NCBI RefSeq assembly: GCF_010820565.1
Contig: NZ_JAAIJQ010000017.1
Location: 1-64,000, forward strand
Origin: Thiorhodococcus minor
Lineage (GTDB): Bacteria; Pseudomonadota; Gammaproteobacteria; Chromatiales; Chromatiaceae
Length of the DNA stretch: 64,000 nt
Direction: 5' to 3'
Both the position numbers and the translations under genes were made by a program. The notes beneath the pieces are model-generated. The model made no database searches, was not told the origin of the DNA, and saw only the letters and a list, made by a program, of their open reading frames with translations. Positions 45,974 through 59,295 of this stretch are shown in pieces (the first letter of the stretch is position 1; every line of letters begins with the position of its first letter).

Positions 45974-47668
45974 TCAATACCGCAGCCGCAAGATCCTGAG
46001 TCCGCCGCCATCGTCGTGCTCGAGCAGCAGTTGAATCACGCCCGCCTTGGTCACGAGCAGCGATTGGGCGTCCAGATAGCTGACCTGGAAGAGGGCGATG
46101 GCCGCGCAGCGGTCGCCCTTGGCGGTCGGCTCGAACTGCAGCTGCTCGAAGGCGATGCGTCGTGCCGAGGTCTTCCTGAACCAGTCCAAGTAGGTCTGAC
46201 GGATCGCGAACCAGTTTGCGAGGTCGTTCTCCTTGGCGTGAGGGCTGTAGAGCGCCATGAATCGGTCGAGGGTGCCTGCCTGGTAGTTGCGTTGAAAGTG
46301 CCGAAGGAGCTCGGGCACGGTGCCGCAATCTCCAGGAGCGGTCGTGACGGCCGGTACGTCCGGCGTTGCGATGGCGGCCGCGCTGATCTGGAGCGGCAGG
46401 TCAGGAGCGGCGGGCGGCTCCGGCGGGGTCGGCGGCTCGGCTGGCGGAATGCTGAGTCGGGGTGCGCGCGGCATCGAGGTGGCGCTGCCGCTCCTTGGGG
46501 GCTCGGCCGATCGCGCGAGTGACCGGGCATCGATCCCCTGCGCGGCGCTCGGTTGCGGCTCTTCTTGCGGGCTCGATGCGCTCTCTGGTGTGTCAGCGGC
46601 GCGATTCGCGTGCTGATCCGGCGCGCTCGCGTGGCCGATGGTTTCCGACGGCTCCTCCTCTGCCGGGCTTGCGATCTCAGGGGCTGGCTGCCTCGTCTGG
46701 CTCGGCTTCTTCTCGACTTTTCCTTTCGTTTCTTCTTGTCCAGCCGGCGGTGCGATTCGCGAAGCCCTGTCCTGCCGGTCATCCGGCTGCGGTGCCTGGG
46801 AGATTGCGGGCTCCGCCTTCGCATCCGTCGAAACCTTGTGATCAGGCTCCTCGGTCTGCTCCGCCGCGGTCGTGGTCCGTGCCCTCTGGGGCTCTGTGTC
46901 CGCTTGATCGTGCCTTTGCTCGGCGGCAGCCGTGGCGGACTGTTTGGGCGCTTCCCCAAGTGGGTGATGGATGATCCTGGGGGTGGGGCGGCTGGGCGTC
47001 TCCTCGGGCTGAAGGCCGATGGCGATGATGAGAACGGCGAGGCAGCCGAGGACGCCGACAAGGAGGCCTTGCCTTGCCCTGGACAGGCCGCGTATGCGCT
47101 CCGGAAGGGACCTGAGCTCTCCCGGTAAGCGTCGATCCAGCCATTTCCCAAGCGCGGCTAAGCCCTTGCTCCAGCGCGCTCCGGGTCTCGGTGTGGGACC
47201 GGATCGGGCTGCGGCCCGCGCCGCTCCCTGGGCCGCCCCCTTGCGATGGCTGTCGAAGGCTCGGTTGAGCAGGTCCGTGCGCCTTGTCGCCCACTTGGTG
47301 CGCTCCGGGTGGCGGTCTGGGTGATAGACCTGGACCAAGCGTCGGTAGCGCCCTTTGATGTGAGCCGGGTCGGCGTCGTCCGGCAGCCCCAGCCTCAGGT
47401 TGACGCGTCCCTCGGGCCGATCGAAGAGGAGACCGTCGAGGATTCGGAAGGCGCGTCTTGCGGCCTCTTGGCGACTCAGGTGCCGCCTGCCGATGGCGCG
47501 ATCCAAGTCCCCGACGCGCGGGTGCTCGGGATTGCTCAGCCAAAGGAGCAGGGCGTCGAGATGGGTCTCGATGGCAGGCGAGTCGCGCCCGGTCGAGAGG
47601 GATTTGGCGACCTGCTGGGTCCAATGTGCTGCCATCTTTGTAGAGACTCGGTCGGCTGACTCGCGCAT
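45974..47668 (-). CDS. J-domain protein with transmembrane helix and NTF2-like C-terminus
   Basis: 564 residues. A J-like domain at about 90-140 has the essential HPD (116-118, in VYHPDRHP), so it should stimulate DnaK. One transmembrane helix lies at about 201-219, then a 200-residue Pro/Ala/Glu-rich linker, and a C-terminal domain (from about 440; DCGTVPELLRHFQRNYQAG) that resembles NTF2-like folds. The topology would place the J domain in the cytoplasm and the C-terminus in the periplasm. No relatives with a defined role come to mind. Confidence 0.78.
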   Translation of the reverse strand: MRESADRVSTKMAAHWTQQVAKSLSTGRDSPAIETHLDALLLWLSNPEHPRVGDLDRAIGRRHLSRQEAARRAFRILDGLLFDRPEGRVNLRLGLPDDADPAHIKGRYRRLVQVYHPDRHPERTKWATRRTDLLNRAFDSHRKGAAQGAARAAARSGPTPRPGARWSKGLAALGKWLDRRLPGELRSLPERIRGLSRARQGLLVGVLGCLAVLIIAIGLQPEETPSRPTPRIIHHPLGEAPKQSATAAAEQRHDQADTEPQRARTTTAAEQTEEPDHKVSTDAKAEPAISQAPQPDDRQDRASRIAPPAGQEETKGKVEKKPSQTRQPAPEIASPAEEEPSETIGHASAPDQHANRAADTPESASSPQEEPQPSAAQGIDARSLARSAEPPRSGSATSMPRAPRLSIPPAEPPTPPEPPAAPDLPLQISAAAIATPDVPAVTTAPGDCGTVPELLRHFQRNYQAGTLDRFMALYSPHAKENDLANWFAIRQTYLDWFRKTSARRIAFEQLQFEPTAKGDRCAAIALFQVSYLDAQSLLVTKAGVIQLLLEHDDGGGLRILRLRY

Positions 47669-47806
47669 CTTTACGAGGCCCCACTATAGCCCGTAGGTGC
47701 AGGGGCTGGAGCGGCGCTTGCGCGGGTGGCGCCGCGCTCCACGCAAGGCTCCGCTGCGTCCGCCGCTTCTGCGCTATCCTTCGAGCAGGCCCAATGACCT
47801 AGGTGC

Positions 47807-48235
47807 GTGCGGACCATGATCCAGACTGAGCGCCAGTTTCTGCGCCATCCATCGGACGTCCCCATCAGCTACAGTCTGCGCGAAGTCGTCTTCAGCCAGA
47901 GCGACTATCTGCGCAATATCGGTGAGGGTGGTCTCTGCTTCGCCTCGCGGATCCCTATCTCGCCCGGGACCAGGATTCACATCGAGATCCCCATCGCTGA
48001 GCCTGCCTTCGAAGCTGATGGCATCGTCGTTTGGTGCAACGCGGCGGATCCGGCCTTCGAGGTGGGCGTTCGCTTCGAGGGCGTCGAGGCCGAGTACGGC
48101 ATCCGGATGGTGGAGCAGGTCTGCCATATCGAGCACTACCGTCAGCAGGTGCTCAAGCAGGAAGGGCGGTCGCTGACCAGCGAAGAGGCGGCGCTCGAGT
48201 GGATTCAGAAGTTCGCGGATCGCTTCCCGCGCTGA
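47807..48235 (+). CDS. PilZ-domain protein
   Basis: 142 residues. RQFLRH (residues 9-14) and NIGEGGLCFAS fit the two PilZ c-di-GMP motifs; VGVRFEGVE is typical of the barrel end. A C-terminal helix (SEEAALEWIQKFADRF) is added. It lies alone between two minus-strand genes. The start at 47807 could be replaced by ATG 47816. Confidence 0.87.
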   Translation: MRTMIQTERQFLRHPSDVPISYSLREVVFSQSDYLRNIGEGGLCFASRIPISPGTRIHIEIPIAEPAFEADGIVVWCNAADPAFEVGVRFEGVEAEYGIRMVEQVCHIEHYRQQVLKQEGRSLTSEEAALEWIQKFADRFPR

Positions 48236-48289
48236 GGCCGGCGGGCCGCGTGGCCCCATTGTCCCGGCGCCGCGCGGCTTGGTCTAGCC

Positions 48290-49927
<1,638 letters not shown>

Positions 49928-50218
49928 CTAACCCTTGACTTGTGGTCGATCTGCCTTCACTGAGCGGCCAGCGCAAGGCCGGAGGAGGCGGCAACGCGCG
50001 CCTCTGGGCGCATGAGCAAGCGTCGCCATGGATGGGGATGGGCCGGTCTCTCGCGCATGCCGCGAGTCGCGCATCGAACGCGAGCATTGTATCCGCGCCC
50101 CGCCGTGCGACAATAGCGGATTAACCTCGAGTGCGGGTGCCTTTGTGGTCGGCCCCGCGCGATCGAGCCATCCCGTCAATCAGCCCTAAGCATCCTTAGT
50201 TCAAGGTGACGACACAAG

Positions 50219-52138
<1,920 letters not shown>

Positions 52139-52190
52139 GGCTCGCTCGAGATCGAAAGCGTCTACCGCACAGGGATGTGCCTGGATAGCA

Positions 52191-52241
52191 ACGGGGCTCG
52201 GAGCCCAGCTGCGGCCCTCTTGAGCGGGTCTCCGAGCCCGT
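52191..52241 (+). terminator. Hairpin downstream of htpG
   Basis: ACGGGGCTCGGAG and CTCCGAGCCCGT pair with one bulge around a 26-base loop. No long T tract follows (TATTTG), so it is a weak terminator or an mRNA-stabilising hairpin. Confidence 0.45.
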
Positions 52242-52405
52242 ATTTGCGCCGTCCGGCTTCTCCGCAGCGAGTCGGTCGGTAAGCTCCCGAGCTGACGGCT
52301 TGTGATTCCTTCGGTTGTTTTGGGGGGCGGCGCCCACCCTATGGCCGCAAGCGGTCGGTGGTCCGCCAGGAACAGGCTGTGGCACACTGCCCAGCGCGGA
52401 ATTAA

Positions 52406-53086
<681 letters not shown>

Positions 53087-53206
53087 TTGCGAGCCGAATC
53101 AATGCCCCTTTCGGCACAGTGATAACCATGCAGACGCCCGGGTTAGGCCGCAGGGGGCAGGTGTTTCTGTTAGTATCCCCAGCAAATTCATTTACGGGGA
53201 GTCACT

Positions 53207-53581
53207 ATGGCCGTTGTTGAGCTTGACGCTGCCAGCTTCGAGAGCACTGTTCAGGATAACGATTTCGTGATCGTCGATTTCTGGGCGCCCTGGTGCGGGC
53301 CGTGCCGCTCCTTTGCGCCCGTCTACGAGAAGGTGTCGGAAGATTTCGACGACGTCGTTTTCGCCAAGGTCAATACGGAAGACCAGCAGCAGATCGCGGC
53401 CCATTTCCAGATCCGCTCGATCCCGACGCTGATGATCTTCCGCGAGCAGATCATCATCTTCTCGCAGGCGGGAGCCCTGCCGGAAGGCTCCTTCCGCGAC
53501 CTGCTCAGCAAGGCCAAGGAGCTGGATATGGCCGAGGTGAAGCGCCAGATCGCCGAGCAGCAAGCCGGCCAGAAGGCCTGA
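53207..53581 (+). CDS. Thioredoxin-family protein
   Basis: 124 residues with the classic active site WAPWCGPC (Cys30, Cys33), cis-Pro in SIPTLMIF and a longer C-terminal helix than E. coli TrxA. It is a cytoplasmic disulfide reductant. GGGGAG upstream is a ribosome-binding site. Confidence 0.93.
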   Translation: MAVVELDAASFESTVQDNDFVIVDFWAPWCGPCRSFAPVYEKVSEDFDDVVFAKVNTEDQQQIAAHFQIRSIPTLMIFREQIIIFSQAGALPEGSFRDLLSKAKELDMAEVKRQIAEQQAGQKA

Positions 53582-53698
53582 CCGCTCTCCTTATCACCCT
53601 AGGCTGAGCCCCGGCGCTCGCCAGGCAAGGCGTCGCTGGCTCGCTCTCAGATCGCCCCTCCTACCTTCACCATGCCAGGCTCCTTGCCCTGACCACAG

Positions 53699-54214
53699 AT
53701 GCAGCGTTCTTTTCTGAAATGGTCAGCTGCCGATCTGCTCGCAGGGCGCCCCGATGTGGGCGTCCTCATGGCTTTGTGCGAGGAAAATTATGCCCTGATG
53801 CTGCGTCTGGCGCCCGGTCTTCGGCACCTCTCGGGCGGCTTGGTCTCGACGCAGCGCGGCGCGATCGATCTGCACCTGGAGATCGAAGAGCAGTCGCCCT
53901 ATACGACCCAGGTGCGCCTGACCCATTGGTTCGGTGTCCATGGCGAGCGCGATCCGCACCCGGATCCGGACGCGCGGTTGCGTGTCTATCACGATGCCCG
54001 GCAGATCGAGGTGCTGGATCTGCGGCAGACCGTGCTGCGACTGCGTAAGGACTACGCCCATCCGGCCCTGCTCGACAAGTGGCAGGCCAATCTCTTTCTC
54101 TCGAAATGGCTGGTGTTCTGTCTGCGTCAGGGACACCGTTTCGGCGCGGCCGCCTGCCCCGCGCCTGCCGCCGAGCCCGATACGCTGCCGCCCGCCTGTC
54201 TCGCCCGCTCCTGA
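53699..54214 (+). CDS. DUF1249 family protein
   Basis: 171 residues: LMALCEENYALMLRLAPGL, EIEEQSPYTTQVRLTH and DKWQANLFLSKWLVFCLRQGH match the DUF1249 (YqiB-like) family. The function is unknown; homologues often lie near nudF/cpdA. Intact. Confidence 0.87.
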   Translation: MQRSFLKWSAADLLAGRPDVGVLMALCEENYALMLRLAPGLRHLSGGLVSTQRGAIDLHLEIEEQSPYTTQVRLTHWFGVHGERDPHPDPDARLRVYHDARQIEVLDLRQTVLRLRKDYAHPALLDKWQANLFLSKWLVFCLRQGHRFGAAACPAPAAEPDTLPPACLARS

Positions 54215-54270
54215 GCCCGCGATGTGTCCATTGCCCCAGCTTTCAACGGCGTATTGAAATGGGGGAATTG

Positions 54271-54290
54271 TTGACTAATTTAGTTGATTA
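54271..54290 (+). promoter_or_regulatory. Candidate IscR type 1 operator before iscR
   Basis: TTGACTAATTTAGTTGATTA is a near-palindrome with GACTA-N-TAGT cores, close to the [2Fe-2S]-IscR type 1 site. It lies about 70 bases ahead of the iscR start, suited to autorepression. Three CGATCAA tandem units follow at 54321-54341. Confidence 0.6.
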
Positions 54291-54359
54291 GTGGCGTGGC
54301 GGTAGGTGCGCCGAGACACTCGATCAACGATCAACGATCAACAAGCAGGCACTCTGACC

Positions 54360-54830
54360 ATGAGACTATCCACCAAAGGCAGATATGCGGTGACCGCCAT
54401 GCTCGACCTTGCCCTGAGCTCGGGCAAGGGGCCGGTGACCTTGGCCGACATCTCGGTCAATCAGGGGATCTCGCTCTCGTACTTGGAGCAGTTGTTCGCC
54501 GCGCTGCGGGCCAAGAAGCTGGTTCGCGGTGTGCGCGGCCCTGGCGGTGGCTACTACCTCGGCAAATCCCCAGACGAAATCTCCATCGCCAACATCATCT
54601 GCGCCGTTGACGAATGGGTGGAGTTCACGCGCTGCGGTGGGCGCGAGAATTGCCGCGAGGGGCAGCGCTGCTTGACGCATCATCTCTGGGATCAGCTCAG
54701 CGACGAGATCTTCCGCTTCCTCAGCGACATCACGCTGCAAGACCTCGTCGACCGCGGTCGGGCCGGTGCCGCGGATTCGGATGGAGCGGGCCTGGGGCTG
54801 GGTCACGAGAAGGGGCGCCGCGCCGCCTAG
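54360..54830 (+). CDS. iscR: Iron-sulfur cluster regulator IscR
   Basis: 156 residues, Rrf2 family. The winged helix [19 protein letters not shown] is followed by the cluster ligands Cys92, Cys98, Cys104 and His107 ([16 protein letters not shown]), numbered exactly as in E. coli IscR, so it should bind [2Fe-2S]. Unlike the usual arrangement, no iscS, iscU or iscA follows; prmB is next. Confidence 0.94.
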   Translation: MRLSTKGRYAVTAMLDLALSSGKGPVTLADISVNQGISLSYLEQLFAALRAKKLVRGVRGPGGGYYLGKSPDEISIANIICAVDEWVEFTRCGGRENCREGQRCLTHHLWDQLSDEIFRFLSDITLQDLVDRGRAGAADSDGAGLGLGHEKGRRAA

Positions 54831-55035
54831 CGGGGGCGGTTGTCCAGTCGCGCATGGGGCCTCGGCCTTTTGGCGGCGGGCCTGTCGCGAGTCACTCTAC
54901 CGATGGGCGGCACGCATGGGCTGAAATGATCCGGGCGCCAGTGGTATGCTTCGCGGCTTACGCTCGGGCTGGCAAGAGGCGCCTGTCATCCTTGCCGCCC
55001 GAGACTCCGAGATCCATCGACGTGATTCGAGTGCC

Positions 55036-55959
55036 ATGGCAAAGCAGCCGGACGGTTTGGTCAGCATCAAGGACTTCGTGCGCTGGGGGGCGAGCCGCTT
55101 CAATGCCGAGGGCTTGTTCTTCGGACATGGTGCGGACAACGCGATCGACGAAGCGGCCCAGCTCGTCCTCAGCGCGCTCCATCTGCAGCCGGATCTGCCG
55201 GCGACCTTTCAAGATTGTCGGCTGACCGAGGCCGAGCGTGGGACTGTCGTCGAGCTGATCGAACGGCGTTTGACCGAGCGTCTTCCGGCGGCCTATCTGA
55301 CCGGATGCGCCTGGTTCGCAGGCCTTGAATTTGCCGTTGACTCGCATGTCCTGGTGCCGCGCTCGCCGATCGCCGAGGTCATCGAGACCGGTTTCCATCC
55401 CTGGATCGCGCCCGAGGTTATCGGCCGCGTGCTCGACCTCTGCACGGGGAGCGGCTGCATCGGTATCGCCGCGGCGGTCTGGCTGCCGGATGCCGAGGTC
55501 GACTTGGTGGACGTCTCTCCCGAGGCGCTGAGCGTCGCGCGTCAGAACGTCGAGCGCCATGGGGTGGGCGATCGGGTGCGCGTGCTCGAATCGGACCTCT
55601 TCGACGGCCTGCATGGAAACCACTACGATGTGATCGTCTCGAATCCGCCCTACGTCTCCCGCTCGGAGCTCGAAAGCCTCCCGCTGGAATATCATCGCGA
55701 GCCGCGCCTCGGCCTCCTCGGGGGCGACGACGGCTTGGATCTGGTCGTTCGTATTCTGGGCGAGGCGGACCGCTTCCTGACCGACGAGGGTGTCCTCATC
55801 GTCGAGGTGGGCAGCTCGGCGGAGACGCTCGAAAGACGTCTTCCCGAGGTCCCCTTCACCTGGCTCGAGCTCGAGCGTGGCGGCGACGGCGTCTTCATTC
55901 TGACCCGTGAGCAGCTCGTCGAGAGTCAGCCGCTGGTCGAAGAGGTCCTTGGGCTGTGA
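55036..55959 (+). CDS. prmB: Ribosomal protein uL3 glutamine methyltransferase PrmB
   Basis: 307 residues. The SAM motif VLDLCTGSGCIGIAAA and the catalytic NPPYVSRSELESLP are present; HVLVPRSPIAEVIE marks the PrmB rather than PrmC group. The start ATG 55036 (MAKQPDGLVS) fits the family; the upstream in-frame region is not supported. Confidence 0.93.
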   Translation: MAKQPDGLVSIKDFVRWGASRFNAEGLFFGHGADNAIDEAAQLVLSALHLQPDLPATFQDCRLTEAERGTVVELIERRLTERLPAAYLTGCAWFAGLEFAVDSHVLVPRSPIAEVIETGFHPWIAPEVIGRVLDLCTGSGCIGIAAAVWLPDAEVDLVDVSPEALSVARQNVERHGVGDRVRVLESDLFDGLHGNHYDVIVSNPPYVSRSELESLPLEYHREPRLGLLGGDDGLDLVVRILGEADRFLTDEGVLIVEVGSSAETLERRLPEVPFTWLELERGGDGVFILTREQLVESQPLVEEVLGL

Positions 55960-56178
55960 GTCCGGGCCGGAGGTGTCGCGCCTGCGCTCGAGACGGCCAG
56001 CCACGCATGGCTCCGGCAAGTGAGCACGCGGAAGAAATTCCATTCCATACCCTGCTCAAGCAGATCGACGAGACTCATCCTCGTGGGCTCGATGTCGGCG
56101 GGGATGATGCCTGAACAGGCTTTACGCAATAGGCCGACTGGGCGCCGCTGGCGTGCCCCACGGCTGGAGGATTGAACG

Positions 56179-57564
56179 GTGGAGCAAGGCGTTTCCTTCG
56201 ACCTTGATTTGATTCGTCGCTACGACCAAAGTGGCCCGCGCTATACCTCTTACCCAACCGCGGTCGAGTTCGACGAATCCTTTGATGGGGCCGCCTATAA
56301 GGCGGCCTGCGCGCGCAGCAACGAGAGCGGTCGGCCACTGTCGATCTACTTCCACATCCCGTTCTGCGACACGGTGTGCTTCTATTGCGCCTGCAACAAG
56401 ATCGCGACCAAGGACCGCTCGCTGGCGCAGCCCTACCTGGATCGCGTCTATCGCGAGCTGGAGATGCAGTCCGCGCTCTTCGACAAGTCGCGCAAGGTCG
56501 AGCAGCTTCACTGGGGCGGCGGCACGCCGACCTTCTTGAGCAACGACCAGATGGTCGAGCTGATGGAGGTCACGCGCCGTCACTTCACGCTTGCCGATGA
56601 CGACGTCGGCGAGTTCTCGATCGAGATCGACCCGCGCGAGGCGGACGCCAAGTCGATCAAGATCCTGCGCGAGATCGGCTTCAACCGCATGAGCCTGGGT
56701 GTACAGGACTTCGACGACCGGGTTCAGACCGCGGTCAATCGCGTCCAGACCGAAGAGCAGACCATGGCGGTGCTCAACGCGGCCCTGGACGAGGGCTTCC
56801 GGTCGATCAGCATCGATCTCATCTACGGGCTGCCCTTCCAGACGGTCGAGAGCTTCTCCAAGACCCTGGAGCGGGTCATCGCGGTCAATCCCCAGCGCCT
56901 GTCGATCTTCAACTACGCGCATTTGCCGGAGCGCTTCAAGCCCCAGCGCCGCATCAACGACGACGATCTGCCCGCGCCCGAGGTCAAGCTCGACATCCTG
57001 CAGTCGACCATCGCGCGCCTCACAGATGCGGGCTACGTCTTCATCGGCATGGATCACTTCGCGCGCCCGGACGACGAGCTTGCCGTGGCTCAGCGTGCGG
57101 GGACCCTCTATCGCAACTTCCAGGGCTACTCGACCCACGCCGACTGCGATCTCATCGGCATTGGCGTGACCTCCATCGGCAAGGTCGACAACACCTACGG
57201 CCAAAACCGTCGTGGCCTGGACGAGTATTACGCGGACATCGACGCGGGTCGTCTGCCCGTCTTCCGCGGCATCGAGCTCAGCCGCGACGACCTCATCCGC
57301 CGCGACATGATCACCCAGCTCATCTGCCACTTCGAGCTCGATATGCGCGCCGCCGAGGTCAGGTGGGATCTCCAGTTCGCGGACTATTTCGCCGATAGCC
57401 TGGAGAAGCTGAAGGGCATGGAGGCGGATGGCCTGGTGGAGGTGACTGCCGACAAGATTCGCATCCTGCCGCGCGGCCGTCTCTTGGTGCGCAACATCTG
57501 CATGACCTTCGATGCCTACCTGGCGGCCAAGACAGGCCCCATCGGGTTCTCCAAGGTCATCTGA
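56179..57564 (+). CDS. hemN: Oxygen-independent coproporphyrinogen III oxidase
   Basis: 461 residues, radical SAM. The CxxxCxxC cluster motif is PFCDTVCFYCAC (near residue 62), and the HemN hallmarks YTSYPTAVEF, WGGGTPTFLS and GMDHFARPDDELA follow. It makes protoporphyrinogen-pathway heme under low oxygen. It starts at GTG with GGAGG upstream. 15 bases before an acyl-CoA ligase gene. Confidence 0.95.
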   Translation: MEQGVSFDLDLIRRYDQSGPRYTSYPTAVEFDESFDGAAYKAACARSNESGRPLSIYFHIPFCDTVCFYCACNKIATKDRSLAQPYLDRVYRELEMQSALFDKSRKVEQLHWGGGTPTFLSNDQMVELMEVTRRHFTLADDDVGEFSIEIDPREADAKSIKILREIGFNRMSLGVQDFDDRVQTAVNRVQTEEQTMAVLNAALDEGFRSISIDLIYGLPFQTVESFSKTLERVIAVNPQRLSIFNYAHLPERFKPQRRINDDDLPAPEVKLDILQSTIARLTDAGYVFIGMDHFARPDDELAVAQRAGTLYRNFQGYSTHADCDLIGIGVTSIGKVDNTYGQNRRGLDEYYADIDAGRLPVFRGIELSRDDLIRRDMITQLICHFELDMRAAEVRWDLQFADYFADSLEKLKGMEADGLVEVTADKIRILPRGRLLVRNICMTFDAYLAAKTGPIGFSKVI

Positions 57565-57579
57565 TCTCCGCCGCCTCGC

Positions 57580-59169
57580 ATGGGCGTTTCACCACCACGC
57601 CCGGGTATCCCCGGGCGCTTTCGCGAGACGGCGTCGCGCCGCGGGGGTGCGGTCTGCATCTTCGGCGATGCCGGAGACTGGTCGTTCGAGGCGCTCGATC
57701 GCGCCTCGGACGGCGTCGCGGCGGCCTTGGCGGAGCAGGGCATCGCACCTGGCGATCGCTTGGGGCTGCTGTGCCCCAACGGCGCCGATTTCGTCATTGC
57801 CTATCTGGGCATCCTCAAGGCTGGGGCGACGGTCGTCCCGCTGAATCTGCTGCTCAATCCCAAGGAGGTCGCCTTCATCCTTAAGGACAGTGATGCCAAG
57901 GGGCTCATCTATCACCACGCCTTCTGCGAAATGGCTGCAGAGGCGCTGGCTGCTCGGCCGGGGGTCGCGCTGCGCGTTCGTATCGGCGGTGATCCCGACG
58001 CTGAGGCGCTCGCCTTCAGCACGCTGGCCGCGCATTCGGGCGCGCCGCCCGAGCTGGATTCGGACGCGGCCGAGGCCGTGGCCGCGGTGCTCTACACCTC
58101 CGGCACGACGGGGCGTCCAAAGGGCGCCATGCTCACCCATGCCAACCTGCTCGCCAATGCCTCGAGCGTCGCGCGCGCCTTGGATTTTCGTGCTGACGAC
58201 CGTGTGCTCGTGGTGCTCCCGATGTTCCATGCCTTCGCGGCCACGGTCGGCATGCTGACCCCGCTCCTGCATGGCTGCGGCCTGGTGCCGGTGGGGCGCT
58301 TCGAGCCCAAGCTGGTCAGTCAGGCGATCGCGGACCACGAGGCGTCCGTCTTTCTCGGTGTGCCGAGCATGTACGCGGTCCTCTTGCGACTCGATGATGC
58401 CTCGGTGTCGGCGTGGCGCAGTCTGCGTTTCTGCGTCAGTGGGGGGGCGGCCATGCCGGCGGCCGTGATGTCGGCCTTCGAGGAGCGCTTCGGCGTGCCT
58501 GTGCTGGAGGGCGACGGTCCGACGGAGTGCGGCCCTGTTACCTGCGTCAATCCCCTGTCCGGGCCGCGCAAGCCCGGGTCGGTCGGCCTGCCCGTGCCGG
58601 ATGTCGAGATGACCATCCGCGACGCGACGGGGGCGCAGCTCGATGACGGCCAAACCGGCGAGGTCTGCGTGCGCGGCCCGAGCGTCATGAAGGGCTACCT
58701 CAATCTCCTGGAGGCGACCAGCGCCAGCTTCTTCGCAGGCTGGTTCCGTACTGGCGACCTCGGCTATCGCGATGCAGATGGCTACTTCTATCTGGTCGAT
58801 CGCCTCAAGGACCTCATCATCACCAACGGGATGAATGTCTATCCACGGGTGATCGAAGAGGTGCTCTACCGGCATCCGGATGTCGTCGAGGCGGCGGTCG
58901 TCGGAGACCCGGACGCCCGTCATGGGGAGGTGCCCGTCGCGCACCTGACCCTGAGCCCCGGCTGCTCGATGAGCGCCACGACGCTGCGCGCCTATTGCCG
59001 TGAGCATCTCGGTCAGCACGAGATTCCGCGTCGCTTCGTCTTTCACGAGGCGCTTCCCAAGAGCTCGACCGGCAAGATCCTCAAACGCGAGCTGCGTCGC
59101 TCGGGAGAGCGCGAGCGCGGCGTCGCCCTTTCTTCCGCAGCCGAATCGCCCTCCGCGTCACGCCATTGA
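57580..59169 (+). CDS. Long-chain acyl-CoA synthetase-like ligase
   Basis: 529 residues, ANL superfamily. ATP motif YTSGTTGRPKGAMLTH (near residue 171), GDGPTECGPVTC, the RTGDLGYRDADGYFYLVDR hinge and the C-terminal Lys in PKSSTGKILKREL are present. Activates a carboxylic acid, probably a fatty acid, to its CoA thioester. It probably shares a transcript with hemN. Confidence 0.9.
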   Translation: MGVSPPRPGIPGRFRETASRRGGAVCIFGDAGDWSFEALDRASDGVAAALAEQGIAPGDRLGLLCPNGADFVIAYLGILKAGATVVPLNLLLNPKEVAFILKDSDAKGLIYHHAFCEMAAEALAARPGVALRVRIGGDPDAEALAFSTLAAHSGAPPELDSDAAEAVAAVLYTSGTTGRPKGAMLTHANLLANASSVARALDFRADDRVLVVLPMFHAFAATVGMLTPLLHGCGLVPVGRFEPKLVSQAIADHEASVFLGVPSMYAVLLRLDDASVSAWRSLRFCVSGGAAMPAAVMSAFEERFGVPVLEGDGPTECGPVTCVNPLSGPRKPGSVGLPVPDVEMTIRDATGAQLDDGQTGEVCVRGPSVMKGYLNLLEATSASFFAGWFRTGDLGYRDADGYFYLVDRLKDLIITNGMNVYPRVIEEVLYRHPDVVEAAVVGDPDARHGEVPVAHLTLSPGCSMSATTLRAYCREHLGQHEIPRRFVFHEALPKSSTGKILKRELRRSGERERGVALSSAAESPSASRH

Positions 59170-59295
59170 TGCTTGGAGCCCTCTCCGGCAACAGGCTATA
59201 CTGAACGGCTTTTGGAGGCGCGGACGGTTGCCCGCGCCAGTTCCCCATTCACTGTGCGGGCCGCACCACCAGGCAGCGCCTGCTGGAGAGAATCA

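Noticed and set aside
45769-46011. A small frame with repeated SCQLSVV peptides
   Set aside because: It is only the translation of the ACTGACA tandem repeat, a known annotation artefact.
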